NCBI GenBank assembly: GCA_032622095.1
Contig: CP136064.1
Coordinates: 276,419,614-276,483,613, forward strand
Length of the DNA stretch: 64,000 bases
Direction: 5' to 3'
Source of the DNA: Siphonodentalium dalli
Taxonomy: Eukaryota > Mollusca > Scaphopoda > Gadilida > Siphonodentaliidae
In this document: one piece after another, positions 12,537 through 23,900 of the stretch
How positions within the stretch are numbered: position 1 is the stretch's first letter
Layout: each line of letters begins with the position of its first letter
The notes under the pieces: generated by a model
What the model saw: the letters and a program-made list of their open reading frames with translations, nothing else
Database searches by the model: none
Told to the model about the DNA's origin: nothing
Position numbers and translations under genes: made by a program

Positions 12537-13300
12537 ATGTCACAGGCAAATGGTTAGACACGTTGGTCGGAACATCATCCACAATAGCACACTCTGTGAA
12601 GCAATATTCGATATCTTCCGGGACAAGAATGTGGTCAATTGTAGTAGGTTTGGCTACAGATGCATACGGGAAGAACGTGAATCGCGGACCGGAGCACAGC
12701 GAGGAACAAGAGGTAGACCACATTCGTGCGCTCTCTATAAACCTTTCCATAGCTGTGATTCGTAATTTGTGACCAACTGGAATGTTATCGCCACGAGCGT
12801 CTCCAAGGTGGACATTGGAAGTCTCCCATGAGGATGACAGGACCATTCTGCTTCAGAAGATAGTACTGGTCAATGAGAGAATCCAAACATTTTAGGAATT
12901 CATCGTCACGGTGATTAGTACTAGGCATATACACTTGCACGATACTGAGTGTTTTTGACGGCGAAATTATGAATTGGATTCCAACACACCAGTCGTGGGG
13001 GATATCTAGCGCAATGCATTTCCTGAGCATATCGTTTTTAACAATTAAGGCTACTCCACCCTTTGTAAGTGTTGCGCCTTTACATGTTGTGATGGTCCTT
13101 CCTGGTTTTACCACAGCTGTGTAAAGAGAATGAATGTCCGTGAGGGCGGGTATATTTCCTTCGTTGAGCCAATGCTCCGATATTCCAATAACATCATACT
13201 TAAATGTTTGCAAAATGTTACAGAGATAAAGCTGAGAAGTCACAAATCCTGTACAATTCCATGTCATAACACTAAGCTCCATGTTCTGTGTTTCCATCAT
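12487..13300 (-). pseudogene. LINE endonuclease domain (APE-like), frameshifted
   Basis: The domain would nick target DNA for target-primed reverse transcription. The first part (13300-12785) shows the order expected for exonuclease/endonuclease/phosphatase folds: MTWNCTG near the start, GISEHWL with the catalytic Glu, VQVYMPSTN, and LMGDF with Asp. Near 12790-12840 the frame shifts, and the second part (ending 12487) carries TTIDHILV and SNHLPV, which supply the Asp-His and terminal His motifs. Both halves are therefore present but not in one frame. The first Met is kept while upstream ORF1 is absent, indicating 5' truncation. Confidence 0.85.
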
Positions 13301-13855
13301 GGTTGCGCGCTGGTGGGGTCAGATCGCCACGGTCTCGCGATGATGTTTTCTGGGCCAAAAGCCATCCTGGTAAAGAAGTTTGATGTCATCTGCATATATA
13401 TTTACACGCGCTGGTATCCATTGATTAATTTCAGCAACGTACGCGTGTACTTTTATGAGAAAAATCACTCTGCATTATGTGCTTCAGTATACCTCCAATA
13501 CTTACATTGTTCACCAGCTGATCTTGGAAAACTACAAAACTAAATCCCCACTACACGTAAGAAATCAGATGCTCCAATACTTGCGCCAGCTGATCGAGGG
13601 AAATTACAAAACTAAAGCCCCACAACACGTAAGAAATCATAGTAAATAAACCTGGACGAAAAATACGCACAACTTGCCACAAGAGAGTTTGATTTAGCGC
13701 AGTAAATGACGTCGAATTACGGGCACTTTCCATTCCAGAAAATGCATATCACGGACCAAATCGCATTTAGTGGCATTAATTGAATGTCACATTGAAAGCA
13801 TTATGATTAAAAGTTAAAATAAAGTACTTTATTACTGTAGTATTACAAGTATTTA

Positions 13856-13918
13856 GTATTCCCAATTCTACCATAATGATAACACAACTATCATTGCAAC
13901 TGGGCCGGGTCTATCTAG
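13856..13918 (-). repeat. Repeat B2 (3' end of YR retrotransposon)
   Basis: A 63-bp sequence, gtattcccaattctacc on the plus strand through to gtctatctag, with one substitution relative to B1 at 14495-14557. The outer boundary at 13856 is the inferred 3' end of the element. The same repeat is present in the left 2.3-kb copy from 7684. Confidence 0.85.
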
Positions 13919-14315
13919 CGTCGGCGTTTATTTGAAGCAGTATTGATGTTTTACAATGACATATATGAACATTTCTGATACATAAATATAATGCTATCCA
14001 TACTGACGCAGTCGTACAGGAAAAACCACCAAAACCCTTTTTCTTAGGGAAAAAATGATGGAAACCTGTTTTCCGAAAACCATTCTGCTCAGTTTCAATG
14101 TCGGAAATTCACTCTCATTGGATAATATAGCATTACAACAACAAAACATGCATGCATCTTAACTTCCATGAAAAATGAAACGCGTTATTTCAGTGTATCT
14201 ATACTGACCAAAAAACACAAATTTTGATTACCCATGCATTTGTCTTGTACAATAATTGTATGTATCAATCTATCTTCTTGACATTAAATATATATGCATA
14301 TTGAAAATTTCGTAA

Positions 14316-14494
14316 GTTTACCCGACGAAAGAATAGGCTAGAGTGACTTGACAGTCCTCGTTAATTAATCTCCTACCGCAGACTCACTGCTCTCATTGGC
14401 TACTGCCTTAATTAACTACTCTCATACTCATTATGTCACGGACTGTGAATACAATTTTTTCGCGCTAATACTAGAAAACGCGCGAAAAATATCA
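14316..14494 (-). repeat. Repeat A2 of YR retrotransposon
   Basis: 179 bp matching A1 (20483-20661) with about one substitution. On the plus strand it starts gtttacccgacgaaag and ends gaaaaatatca. It lies directly beside B1, forming the B1/A2 junction that mirrors a circular intermediate. Confidence 0.88.
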
Positions 14495-14557
14495 GTATTC
14501 CCAATTCTACCATAATGATAACACAACTATCATTGCAACTGAGCCGGGTCTATCTAG
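14495..14557 (-). repeat. Repeat B1 of YR retrotransposon
   Basis: 63-bp partner of B2, placed between the recombinase gene and A2. After gtctatctag the flanks of B1 (ataattac) and B2 (cgtcggcg) diverge, which defines its inner edge. Confidence 0.85.
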
Positions 14558-14715
14558 ATAATTACAAAGAACCGGAGGTGCCATAATTATGTTACAAACT
14601 GCACCTTATATGTCACCATCAAAATTATATAATTGTCAGATGCAAACATATTAAATAATATATGAATCAAATATGAATTATGTCACATATAATAATTAAC
14701 AAACATTCCAATATC

Positions 14716-15669
14716 TTATAAACCAAGCTTATGTGAAACTTCCAACCTCTGTGCAATATCATCTTGCACATACATATCTTTGCTGCTTTCAGAAGCCCAC
14801 CTTCCGTGACGCTTCCAGCACCTTTCTTTCACATTTGAATTAGCAGCCTTGGTAGCCCCACCGGCTCTCAGACTATGCAACCCAAGATCGAGATCGTTGC
14901 TCACTAGCTTAAGCTTGCCGACCAACCGATCTCTCACTGTGGTATAACTTAATTTCTTATCAATTGCTCTAAATTTTATAGAACCTTTACACCTATAACC
15001 AGCTTTGAACAAAAATTCTTCCCCATCATTTGATTCTACAAATCTAAGGTATTTAAGATACATGTTGTATGGACATGCAAGGCTACTGCCTTTAGAAATG
15101 AGAACTTCATTTCCTTGTCTGTATTTATCTGTCTTACTCTTTCTTATTTTTAAACGCAAAAATTGTTCATGAACTTCTACGTCGTTCTTTTTTAAAGCTG
15201 AAAGCTCATCATATCTTAAAAATCCACAAAATGCAAATAAAATCATTGTTAAATCTCTAATATCAAAAAAGTCTTTACAATTTTCAAATTTTTCACACAA
15301 TTCTATCAACATTTCTGTTGTTACAGGATCTTTTCTATTCGTTGGCGTCGAAAAATTTCTCCTTGCAGACTCTTGTAAATTTGAAACATAGCCGTTATTG
15401 GTAGGATCAGAAAAATTGTTCATGGCATGTGCCCATTTGATCCCATATTTTGCTGAATTGACTACATGATACGATGCTCCATTGTCCAACAAATATGTAA
15501 CATATAATGCAACACATACAGGTTCCGCAGGTAACACTTTGTAACACCTGTTCTTTGCGAATAGTTCCCATCTCTGAAAAGCTGCGAAATACGATTTTAC
15601 CGTTGAGTCACTTTTGGATCCGACTATATACTGTCCCATGTGTTGTATTAAGTCCTCCACTTTGTCCAC
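14716..15669 (-). CDS. Tyrosine recombinase/integrase of YR retrotransposon
   Basis: Intact 317-codon frame. It would cut and rejoin DNA through a 3'-phosphotyrosine to integrate the circular retrotransposon copy. The catalytic set is complete: Arg152 in GFLRYDEL, His265 and Arg268 in HSLRAGG, His288 in KRHGRW and the nucleophile Tyr300. Residues about 1-110 are the helical SAM-like DNA-binding part. The frame opens with GTG; the first in-frame ATG is codon 11 (15639). A ttttcag/gc acceptor-like site sits about 50 nt upstream, so translation may start on spliced RNA or by frameshift from RT. The next gene upstream ends at 15810. A broken duplicate lies at 8587-9507. Confidence 0.9.
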   Translation of the reverse strand: MDKVEDLIQHMGQYIVGSKSDSTVKSYFAAFQRWELFAKNRCYKVLPAEPVCVALYVTYLLDNGASYHVVNSAKYGIKWAHAMNNFSDPTNNGYVSNLQESARRNFSTPTNRKDPVTTEMLIELCEKFENCKDFFDIRDLTMILFAFCGFLRYDELSALKKNDVEVHEQFLRLKIRKSKTDKYRQGNEVLISKGSSLACPYNMYLKYLRFVESNDGEEFLFKAGYRCKGSIKFRAIDKKLSYTTVRDRLVGKLKLVSNDLDLGLHSLRAGGATKAANSNVKERCWKRHGRWASESSKDMYVQDDIAQRLEVSHKLGL

Positions 15670-15809
15670 CTCTACACCGACCTTGCTCGCTTCCTTCTTG
15701 ATACCTTCATTGATTCTCAGGCCTGAAAATGGATGTCTACTGGTAGATTACACGAATAATATCTGCGTGTTAATAAACCGATCAACCATATCAATCAATC
15801 ATTAGTAAC

Positions 15810-18717
15810 TTATTTGCCATTGAAATCTATCTTCAATGCTATCATTCTGAAATACATTCTGTATTTTCCAAATACTCCATTATTTCCCCTGCCTTTACTT
15901 AAAACATTACTCTCGGGCAGAACACAATAACCTTCTACAAAACTATGAAATTCCCCATCTTGGCTGCATAATAAAGGCCAAAATGGTGCTGAAAACCACT
16001 TCGGAACGATCAATGTCCCCTTGGCTTGATCAATTTTCATTTTTTCCAAAACTTTACACACAACACTGGGTGGTGGCACAAGCCAATTTGTTTCATGTTT
16101 CCAGCATTGGTCAAAAGCATCAACAGCTTCTGTTCCTTTACACCAATACCTTGAATTAAATCTTTGACATTTATTATTGTAATCGTATGCGAATCTGTCC
16201 ACTGTATGGGGACCCCATACTTCGTCAAGTTCACAAAAAACCCAATCTTGAATAAACCAGTCATCACAATCTTTATTGCGACTCAATTTGTCGGCTTCCT
16301 TATTTTCTTCCCTTGGAACCCATTTTGGAATAATTTTCAATTTGTATTCCTCGCATACGTTATGTATTGATATAGCTATCTTTTGTAAATCGGGTGTCTT
16401 ACTACCCTTACTTAAAATGTTGCTAACATTTTTATTATCCGTGGCCCATTGCATCGATTTTTCCTTTGTATTACAATTCAAATTACTGCTGGTATAATCC
16501 AACAATACACGATGCACTGCCTCCAGCTCTCTCCATGTAGAACTGAGCGACTGTTCGTCATGTGCCCAAGTACCACAACATATCCTCTCCAACGTAGGAT
16601 CGTATTTGTCATACCCGTCACTCGGTAAATTTTCGTTAAGAATTTTGCTGGGTTCAAACAACCCACCGATACAAACGGAATGGTTACTCTTGCGCCTCTT
16701 TGCGCTATTGGAATTACCTTCCGTGTAACCACCGGAATTACATTCTCCGGATTTTTCTAAGCGCACAGACGCGCTAACAGATTCATATAATCTGGCTTTC
16801 TTATCTGGGGACTCTAACCCCATTTCCAACGGATCTATCGATCTATCGTAATTTTTCGCGAACGGCGATTCAAATGTTCCACGGCGTACAAATCCACCAT
16901 AACCATCACCCGAAGCATCGCTCCAAACTAATAAGTCGGAGGCCATGTCTGTCGATATCATTTTCATGTGAACTCCAATCGAATTCAATGTTTCAATGTT
17001 TTCTTCCCAAAAAGTTAGCTCATTAATTACTTCGTTATATAACACAACTCTCGCATTCCAACTTGCTCTTCCATCCAGACAATGGTACATACTTCTGGTA
17101 AATAAACTGGCATTGTGCCCCAAAACAATGCTACATGAAATAATTTGTCCGGCAACCCCTGCCAAATATCGCGCTTTGACTAAAAATATTCCATTCTTTG
17201 CACGATTCAAAAGATATTTTAAACTTTGTTTCAATCTTTTTACTCTCTCGTTTGTAATCTTTATGTTTCCATCGACAGTGTTCCAAACGAGACCGAGCCA
17301 GACCACAATTTGTCTCGGCTCCCAATCAGATTTTTCGTCTGATAACTTGAAACCAAGTTTCAAAAGGTCAGATTTTACCCGGCACGCATCCCAATGTGCC
17401 AACATTTTATCGGAATTTCCCCCGATTCCGTCGTCCAAGAACATTATAATTTTAATTCCATCTTTTCTCCAATGTTTTATGATTTCTCTCATGATTTTTG
17501 AAAATATATAACCACTGGTTGACAATCCGAATGGTAAAACTTTGAAAACATAATAATTCACATTCCCATCAAATTCCCATGCAAACCCCAAATATTCTCA
17601 ATAGTCTGAATTTATCAAAACATGGTGATAAGCAGACGCAAGGTCATAAGTAAATAGATAATCACCAGGCTCAAATAAATGTCTGGCTATATCAGCGTCT
17701 TCATATTTATGTTTAAATTGATGTAAGTTAGGATTTATTGTTCCACAATCCAAAACCAGTCTGGGTTTTCCGGATCTGTTATATGCCACAGTTAAAGGGT
17801 TAACAACTTTTGGTGTGTTTTCGACTTTTTGCACCCTGCCTGAATGCACCAATTTTGCGATTTCAGTCGAAACGAAATTTGTATTTTCCAAAGAAGATTT
17901 ATTGTTTTTCAGAAAAACCGAATCTGGAATAGACTTGAAGGGCAGTCTATATCCATTCTCAATTACATCCATGACATGTGCATTTTCCGATATCGATTTC
18001 CATTCAGACAATCTTTCTCTTAAGCACCCCACTTGTGAACCTCGTTCGGAAGGAACCGAATTCGCGACGTCAATTTTTCGCTTTATTGACCGATCCGCAC
18101 TACAGTTATGCTCTTCGAAACGTGACAACAACATGTGTTGTTTTTCAGCTGATTTTGCCTCTGCGCATTCGGTTCTTAGCAATAACTCGTTGTTACTGAT
18201 AATGCGCTCTCGCGAATTACTCGCCGTTTTTCTATTTTGCTCAGTGCTGGTCACACTGTTAACTACGTCACAACCGACGTTTTTAGATAAGTTTAACAAA
18301 TTAATACTTATCTTATTTCCGGACGTCCTAGGAGCCGTACAATCTCGGATCCAGTGTCCGTATAACTGACAATTCCAGCATTGCCCGGGCTTCACTACTT
18401 TAGCTGAAGAAGCTGATGATGATGCTGTTGAGATTCTGTTTCTCGACGGCGTTGGTTCTGTGTTATACGGTCTGTGTTTGACGAATCTTTTCTTTGTTTT
18501 TGAAGATTTGAGCTTCTTAGCTGTCACATTCACAGCCCTGTTGATTCTCTTCTCATCTTCTGAGTCATCAGCCAAGGGATTAGATACATACTCGTTAACT
18601 ACGGCCCAACCGTTTTCATTTGCATCTGCTAATTTTATACATTTTTGTCGAAAATTTAGAATTTCCATACCCTCTTGTATCTGCTCTTTTGCTTTTACAA
18701 TATCTCTGGCTTCTAAC
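15810..18717 (-). pseudogene. YR retrotransposon gag C-terminus/reverse transcriptase/RNase H, one stop
   Basis: One long frame interrupted by a single TGA at 17598-17600. Upstream of the stop are a zinc knuckle (CWNCQLYGHWIRDC) and the RT palm A motif (FTYDLASAYHHV). After it, in the same frame, come GFAWEF, the LPFGLS box and the active site FLDDG (about 50 codons on). RNase H follows about codons 220-440 of the second part with SDASGDG, WRELEAVH, ATDNKNV and EADKLSR, giving an Asp-Glu-Asp-Asp set. Next comes the RFNSRYW/LVPPP region usual downstream of RNase H in DIRS-type elements. The protein would copy element RNA into DNA. The stop most likely inactivates this copy; readthrough is less likely. 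Confidence 0.88.
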
Positions 18718-18720
18718 TTA

Positions 18721-20120
18721 GGCCTAAACAAATAATACCTTTGTTTCCGCTAACGAGCTAAAAAAAATTAGGGTAGGTAGGTAGGCTTAACTTCTTTTTT
18801 TTTTGTTAACTTTTTTTTTTTTCAGTATTTTTAAAAATAACTGTATAATACTTGTCAATAACCCAAACTATGCACTTCTTAGCCCCAATCAGGTTAAGCC
18901 AGATGACAGAGGAACTAGAAACTCCAATTCAATCTTACATATGCTTTAATATTTACATATATACTAGTCTATATACTAAGATAGTCTTTGATAATCCTAA
19001 TATTTCCTATATGGTCTGGCGACAACTGGAGTCAGTCCAGCACCACTGCACTGTTCACATATTGGAGTGACCGTCTTGTACCGATCTCTTAAGGATGGCT
19101 TCACAACACCACCTTCTCCGCATTCAGTGAAGGATCTAGGTATTTTTTTGGGACACCTGTTTTTGGGCAATGATATGCCGAAGGCATAATCTGAAGGCCT
19201 GATCGGAGGAATGTTTAGGAAGGGTGACCCCCTGATGATGGTGGGGGTTCTTCCCCTGGAAATTTTTTGAAAATCCATTGCATTTAGATCTAATCTAAGG
19301 CTCTTTGAGTCAGTATTTTGAATTGAATTTTACAGAGAGGTCAATTTTATCAAGTTTCTCAAGCATAACTTTGGAACTTTTTATATATGTATGGATTGGA
19401 AATGCTTATAAGTTATTGTCAGATATCTTTGGTTCTATGGATTATGCTTATCGGAAGCCTTATCCTGCTTGAAATTAGACTTGCCATCATCACTCTAATT
19501 CATAAATAGGCTATTTTATAAAATTCAAGTGAGACACATACCGTACATAATATACTACATGTACATGTAATACAGAAATCCTACATGTACATGTAGTACA
19601 GAAACAATGTACATGTATTAAGATAGTAATGACTATATATGGTACTAATCTCTATGTTAATTTTTCATTTGGTATTATGAGATCCCACTTGATAACCAGG
19701 TTGATTTGATCAAATTGTTAATGTTCCTGTGCTGTAATTGATTGAAATACTGAAGTCTGAACGCTGAAAGATAACATACCGTACCTGAACTCAAATTATT
19801 TGAAGTTTTCACAGATAAAAGCTAGATAAAGCCAAACATACTTTACAGTATGATTCCAACTGTTAAACTTAAATCTTTTTGTAAACTTAAATTTCTTATG
19901 TCAATATATATAAATATATAAATGTTTTGCATCTTGTTATGATATGAATTGGGACCTAAATTAAAAAATATATATTTTAAAATAAAAATAATTATTTTTT
20001 TATTTATTTTTTTGGTCCAATTTTTTGTTTTTTTTGCAAAGGCAATAAAAAGTTTAGGGTCGGCGGTTTAAAATAGGGTCGGTCGGGTTAGCGGAAACAA
20101 ACGTATTTTTTGTTTAGGCC
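18721..20120. mobile_element. Harbinger-like non-autonomous DNA transposon in gag
   Basis: 1400 bp with terminal inverted repeats of about 34 bp: the left starts ggcctaaacaaataatacc and continues tttgtttccgctaac; the right end reads the same in reverse with two or three differences. Both sides have TTA (18718-18720 and 20121-20123), a 3-bp duplication typical of PIF/Harbinger. Just inside the ends are imperfect aggtagg / gggtcgg repeats. No transposase frame is present, so it is non-autonomous. It splits the gag region of the YR retrotransposon and is therefore younger than that element. Confidence 0.88.
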
Positions 20121-20123
20121 TTA

Positions 20124-20428
20124 TCTGTATTCAAAGTAGCACTCGCTGAAGTCAATTTTGACATGATTTTGGAATTTACTTTATATTGGTCTTCGCAACT
20201 CTTTTTCTTGAAAATATATTGATTATCTTTCATACTATCCATCTGATTCAAAGTTTGCTGAGATATGTCTATCTGAGTGCTACTTATCTGTTTTTGCAGC
20301 CCGGTGAATAGTTCCTTGAACTCGCCCATCATCTGGTTTTTGGAATGCGTAACAGCTTGGTCCACGGCCGCTTGTACGTAGGCTGGAATCTGCCCCATCT
20401 GCTGAGTTTGAATGTCCGACTGATCCAT
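20124..20428 (-). pseudogene. YR retrotransposon gag-like N-terminal region, split by insertion
   Basis: The first ATG that looks right is at 20428 (MDQSDIQTQQMGQ), just inside repeat A1; the open frame extends further up only because A1 is open. The ~100-residue piece is Gln/Met-rich and likely coiled-coil forming, with AAVDQAV and FKELFTGLQKQI. It runs straight into the transposon at 20120. If the insertion and one copy of its TTA duplication are removed, the frame reads directly into KLEARDIVKAKEQ of the downstream part, showing that the two pieces were one gene. Confidence 0.8.
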
Positions 20429-20482
20429 GTCCAGAGAAGATTTGTTCCGAAAAAATAAATATAAGTGGCCAGCACAGCCGAT

Positions 20483-20661
20483 GTTTACCCGACGAAAGAA
20501 TAGGCTAGAGTGACTTGACACTCCTCGTTAATTAATCTCCTACCGCAGACTCACTGCTCTCATTGGCTACTGCCTTAATTAACTACTCTCATACTCATTA
20601 TGTCACGGACTGTGAATACAATTTTTTCGCGCTAATACTAGAAAACGCGCGAAAAATATCA
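20483..20661 (-). repeat. Repeat A1 (5' end of YR retrotransposon)
   Basis: 179 bp matching A2. Its outer end, ...aaaaatatca at 20661, is the inferred 5' end of the minus-strand element. Flanking sequence beyond (ttcacgaaacc) is unrelated to the B1 sequence that follows A2. Confidence 0.88.
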
Positions 20662-20839
20662 TTCACGAAACCTATGTAAATATAACGTAAAATTACCTCC
20701 CCCTACTTTTCTGAATTACCTTAACTTTTGAGGGCCAAAGCAATGGCGACGCCCAGTAGCGTTACAGATTGATAACCATGAGTGCGACGTTTATCCTATT
20801 TTTAGTCTATGCTATTATATACTACATGTAATTACTATG

Positions 20840-20995
20840 ACTCATGCGACAAGGATCTATTGGATTGGACAGATCCTCCGCGAGGGAGGGTGGGGTCGCA
20901 ATACTAGTTAGACACCACATAAAATACACAACTATCAACACGTCACAACTTACAGACGAAATCATAGCAATAGAAACGACTACCACCGTTACATG
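20840..20995 (+). pseudogene. LINE endonuclease scrap
   Basis: A short plus-strand frame contains LDRSSAREGGVAILVRHHIK followed by a DEIIAIE block. This resembles the middle of LINE APE-type endonucleases, where a yrtDRs.rGGGVaIlvr block precedes the E-I-I-A-I-E strand. Nothing else of the domain is visible on either side. It is either a very truncated insertion or the survivor of a decayed one. Confidence 0.55.
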
Positions 20996-20999
20996 TGGC

Positions 21000-23900
21000 G
21001 ACGGTCCTATATTCGACAATGACACACGTTCTTGTCAAGTTGTTGTCGTTGGATTGCATGTGTGGCATATATAGACAATCGCAGTCGGACATTTGATGGC
21101 TGTTGGACATATTTGCTCATAATATAGATTCTTCGGCGACAGGTGGCAAGGCATATAGTAAACTTACACATAGCATACCACACATGTAAAACTTCGAAAG
21201 TAGCAACACCCTTCGCATCAAGCATATTAAATTACAAATCTCTCTACTTTCTTATGTGTACACCTGGTAGGAATTTAGATCGAGATACTTCATGAGTTGA
21301 AATATATGGTACGTGTTTTCTCTTCTAAAACCAGTTAAGTGTTACATTTAATAAATCGATCTAGTCTCGACTAAGGTTATGCGATTAAAGTTAATTTGTC
21401 TTCAAAATTGTCGATTGATTCTAACTCACCACAATATTAAATCGAAAACAGAGTTATTTCTTATAATTTTAATTTAGTCCCAATATTAATCAATTTCGTC
21501 CAGTTTTCAATTATATATACCCATGCCATTTATAAATTACTTGTGATAATCAATTACGTGTTGGGAACAATCACGTATCCAGCTGAAGAGTAACTTGAGT
21601 TCATCATTTGATTGGTCAGGTCAATTGAATCCAACAATACGGTCACAGTGGACTAACAAGCGTCCAATTTCAGCCCGCGCATGAATCGCAACTTCTCGTC
21701 TTATCGTAATTTGCAGAAATGCCCGTGCACATGTGCCAACCAACTGTTTTACAGTGTCCCCCCCCCCCGAGTTGACAGCAAATGATTAAATTATGTTCAT
21801 GTATCCGTATATCAACTTAATCGTGTCACCGGCTGTGTAAATCCGCTAGATGTATGTTACTTAGTGCTGATAATTACTAGCATGGTGAAATCATGTTATC
21901 GGTAGTTAAATGTCTAACGACATTGTCTGCGAATGGGTAGGCCTTATCCAATATAATATATGGTAGAAACTTATCACCTCTTGACGAAATGGATGAACAT
22001 CTTAACAAAAGGTTCAATATATGTATTAATATATTGCGTCAACGACGTGAATCTTGAACTGCCGGTGTGAAATAAAAATAACATGGAAGTGAGGGCTCAA
22101 ACCTGTGAATTAACTCGTCAACCACATTAACTTGACAACCACTACTGAGACACCCATGAATATAGTACGTTGGTGGGAAATTGATTTAAGCTATCGGTTG
22201 CCACTGCGAATAGTTCATAAAATGAGTATTTGCAACGAACCTGTAACCGTTCATTGTTATCTAAATCCTCAAGAGTTGAGAAGTACTAAACAGATACGAA
22301 TTAGAACTGCTTATGCAAACACAGTTCCGTGTGTGGTGGCACCCCGAGGAAATGTAGAGAATTTGGTTTTAGTTCGGTCTAAATTGCTGGCGATTATTGT
22401 CCGTTATCACATTGGAACATCACTCTTTGAACGTAGAAACCAACTACCATGGTAAGCAATTGACAACATTAGCGGGGTAATGTGAACAAAGTTGCCCAAG
22501 CTTTTCGTATAAACAACATATCCGCAATTATCGGGAATAGAGATATGTCCTCATCTCCAGACGGTTTACGATTGCGGGTCTAATGTGCTACTAGCATGGA
22601 ACAACTCCTTGAGTTATTGATAATTGAATATATAACTATTAGTGCATAGGCATGTTTTATTCGGCATTGTGGCTTCCATTATTGCTATACTAATGTGGTT
22701 GTTTGCAGTTGTAGCATCGTGTAGCAGAACATTGACATCTATACCACCAAATAATTGGAATGTCAGGTTGAAATTCGGTCCCATTTAGGCAATTGGACAT
22801 TAAATGATGTCCTTATTTGGAGAAATTAATGAACAGTTACTATGTTAATGCCCCTAGTTTATTCAGATACGGATCACGTTGGCCACAATGACATTATTGT
22901 TCGAACAAATAAGCTACAACAGTCATACCATGCGATTTTCTTGCAACTCAGAAGTTGGTCGTTTTATCGGAACATTTCTGTTTATTTTGGCGGCCATTTT
23001 GGTCTCAATCATCGGCTTTACATAGCCAGTTGCCTTGTACGTATTAAGATACAGACTCCATCCAAGAAAATGCCATATTATATAAATCACTCGCGATTAT
23101 CTAGTCCGGTTAGCATACATCTGGTGTATAGAGGGTCAATATAAAAATTGGCGGCCAAGTTGGACGCCATCTTGGATTTGATTACCTTCCTAATCTAGGA
23201 TTGGAACGATGTTTTACATTATCAGCGTCCCCGTACGACTCTGCACAATACGACAAGGTAAACTGCTTTGTCAATTTATTGGGTGGACACAAACTACATG
23301 GACGCATCTATATGGTTATGTGTGAAATTGGGGGGAGGGTTAAGTTTTTGTCTACAATGTCAATACTTGGAGATATATAATGTAAGTAGGAACATATAAC
23401 TTGGATATATTTGGCAGATATATTATGTTTGTACAGAGTTGACACACGACACTTGGTCTGAATCGCCATGCATTTTTGTCGCGCCTTGTTACATTCTTTA
23501 CCATGAAGTCACCAAAATCATAACGAAAGCAGGAAAACGATGTTGAATCTGATTAAGTGTCTACATTCGTACCACAATTTGCAAATATGTTTACAATCTT
23601 TCCGATTTGGTGCCCTGTTAACCAGTTGGCTAATGCCTGTTAACATCTGAAAATATGTCATTTTTTAGGTAGGCTTCCCTATGAACCATTGTGAAAAGTT
23701 ATATTTTGTCGCCTATCTCGGCTGGGCGCCCTCTGAATTCGAAAACTAGAGTAATTGTCCCATAAGAAAATGATGGTCGCATAAATTCTCCCGATGTGCG
23801 ACGGTCATCCCCCCCCCCCCCCCAGCACAGCCTAGACTAATAAGCCATTGAGTAATTATCGCCATCAAACAACCGACTGACCTGCTAAACTTGTAAAATC

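Larger units (their letters stand above)
9538..13414 (-). mobile_element. Decayed LINE (APE endonuclease type) in the YR element
   Basis: A minus-strand non-LTR retrotransposon copy of about 3.9 kb. Its 3' end has an aataaataaatac-like tail (minus strand, at 9538), and its 5' end stops at 13414, about 115 bp before the first endonuclease Met, so ORF1 is missing. It encodes, in broken frames, endonuclease, reverse transcriptase and a C-terminal CCHC finger. It is flanked on both sides by the 2.3-kb repeat. It belongs to the same clade as the copies at 51.5-55.7 kb and 59.8-60.98 kb, judging by the shared PT(x)ADD box and the finger. Confidence 0.85.
13415..15702. repeat. 2.3-kb direct repeat, right copy
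   Basis: Partner of 7240-9537. It contains the flank 13415-13855 followed by the 3' part of the intact YR retrotransposon. The flank holds an internal duplication of about 76 bp around ctccaatactt ... cacgtaagaaatca. Homology ends at 15702, after which the complete element continues upstream while the left copy switches to the LINE tail. Confidence 0.9.
13856..20661 (-). mobile_element. YR retrotransposon with split direct repeats (DIRS order, PAT/Ngaro type)
   Basis: A nearly full-length minus-strand element of about 6.8 kb, including a 1.4-kb foreign insertion. Reading 5' to 3' on the minus strand it has repeat A1 (20661-20483), gag, RT/RNase H, tyrosine recombinase, B1 (14557-14495), A2 (14494-14316), about 400 bp, then B2 (13918-13856). 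B1 abuts A2 directly, and joining the 3' end of B2 to the start of A1 recreates that junction. This is the signature of elements that integrate from a circle by site-specific recombination. The gag-RT-RH-YR order with split direct repeats fits PAT/Ngaro-like DIRS-order elements. No target duplication is expected and none is seen. Confidence 0.9.

Noticed and set aside
22132-22455. 107-codon plus-strand frame as a host gene
   Set aside because: No domain, signal peptide, splice site or repeat context supports it.
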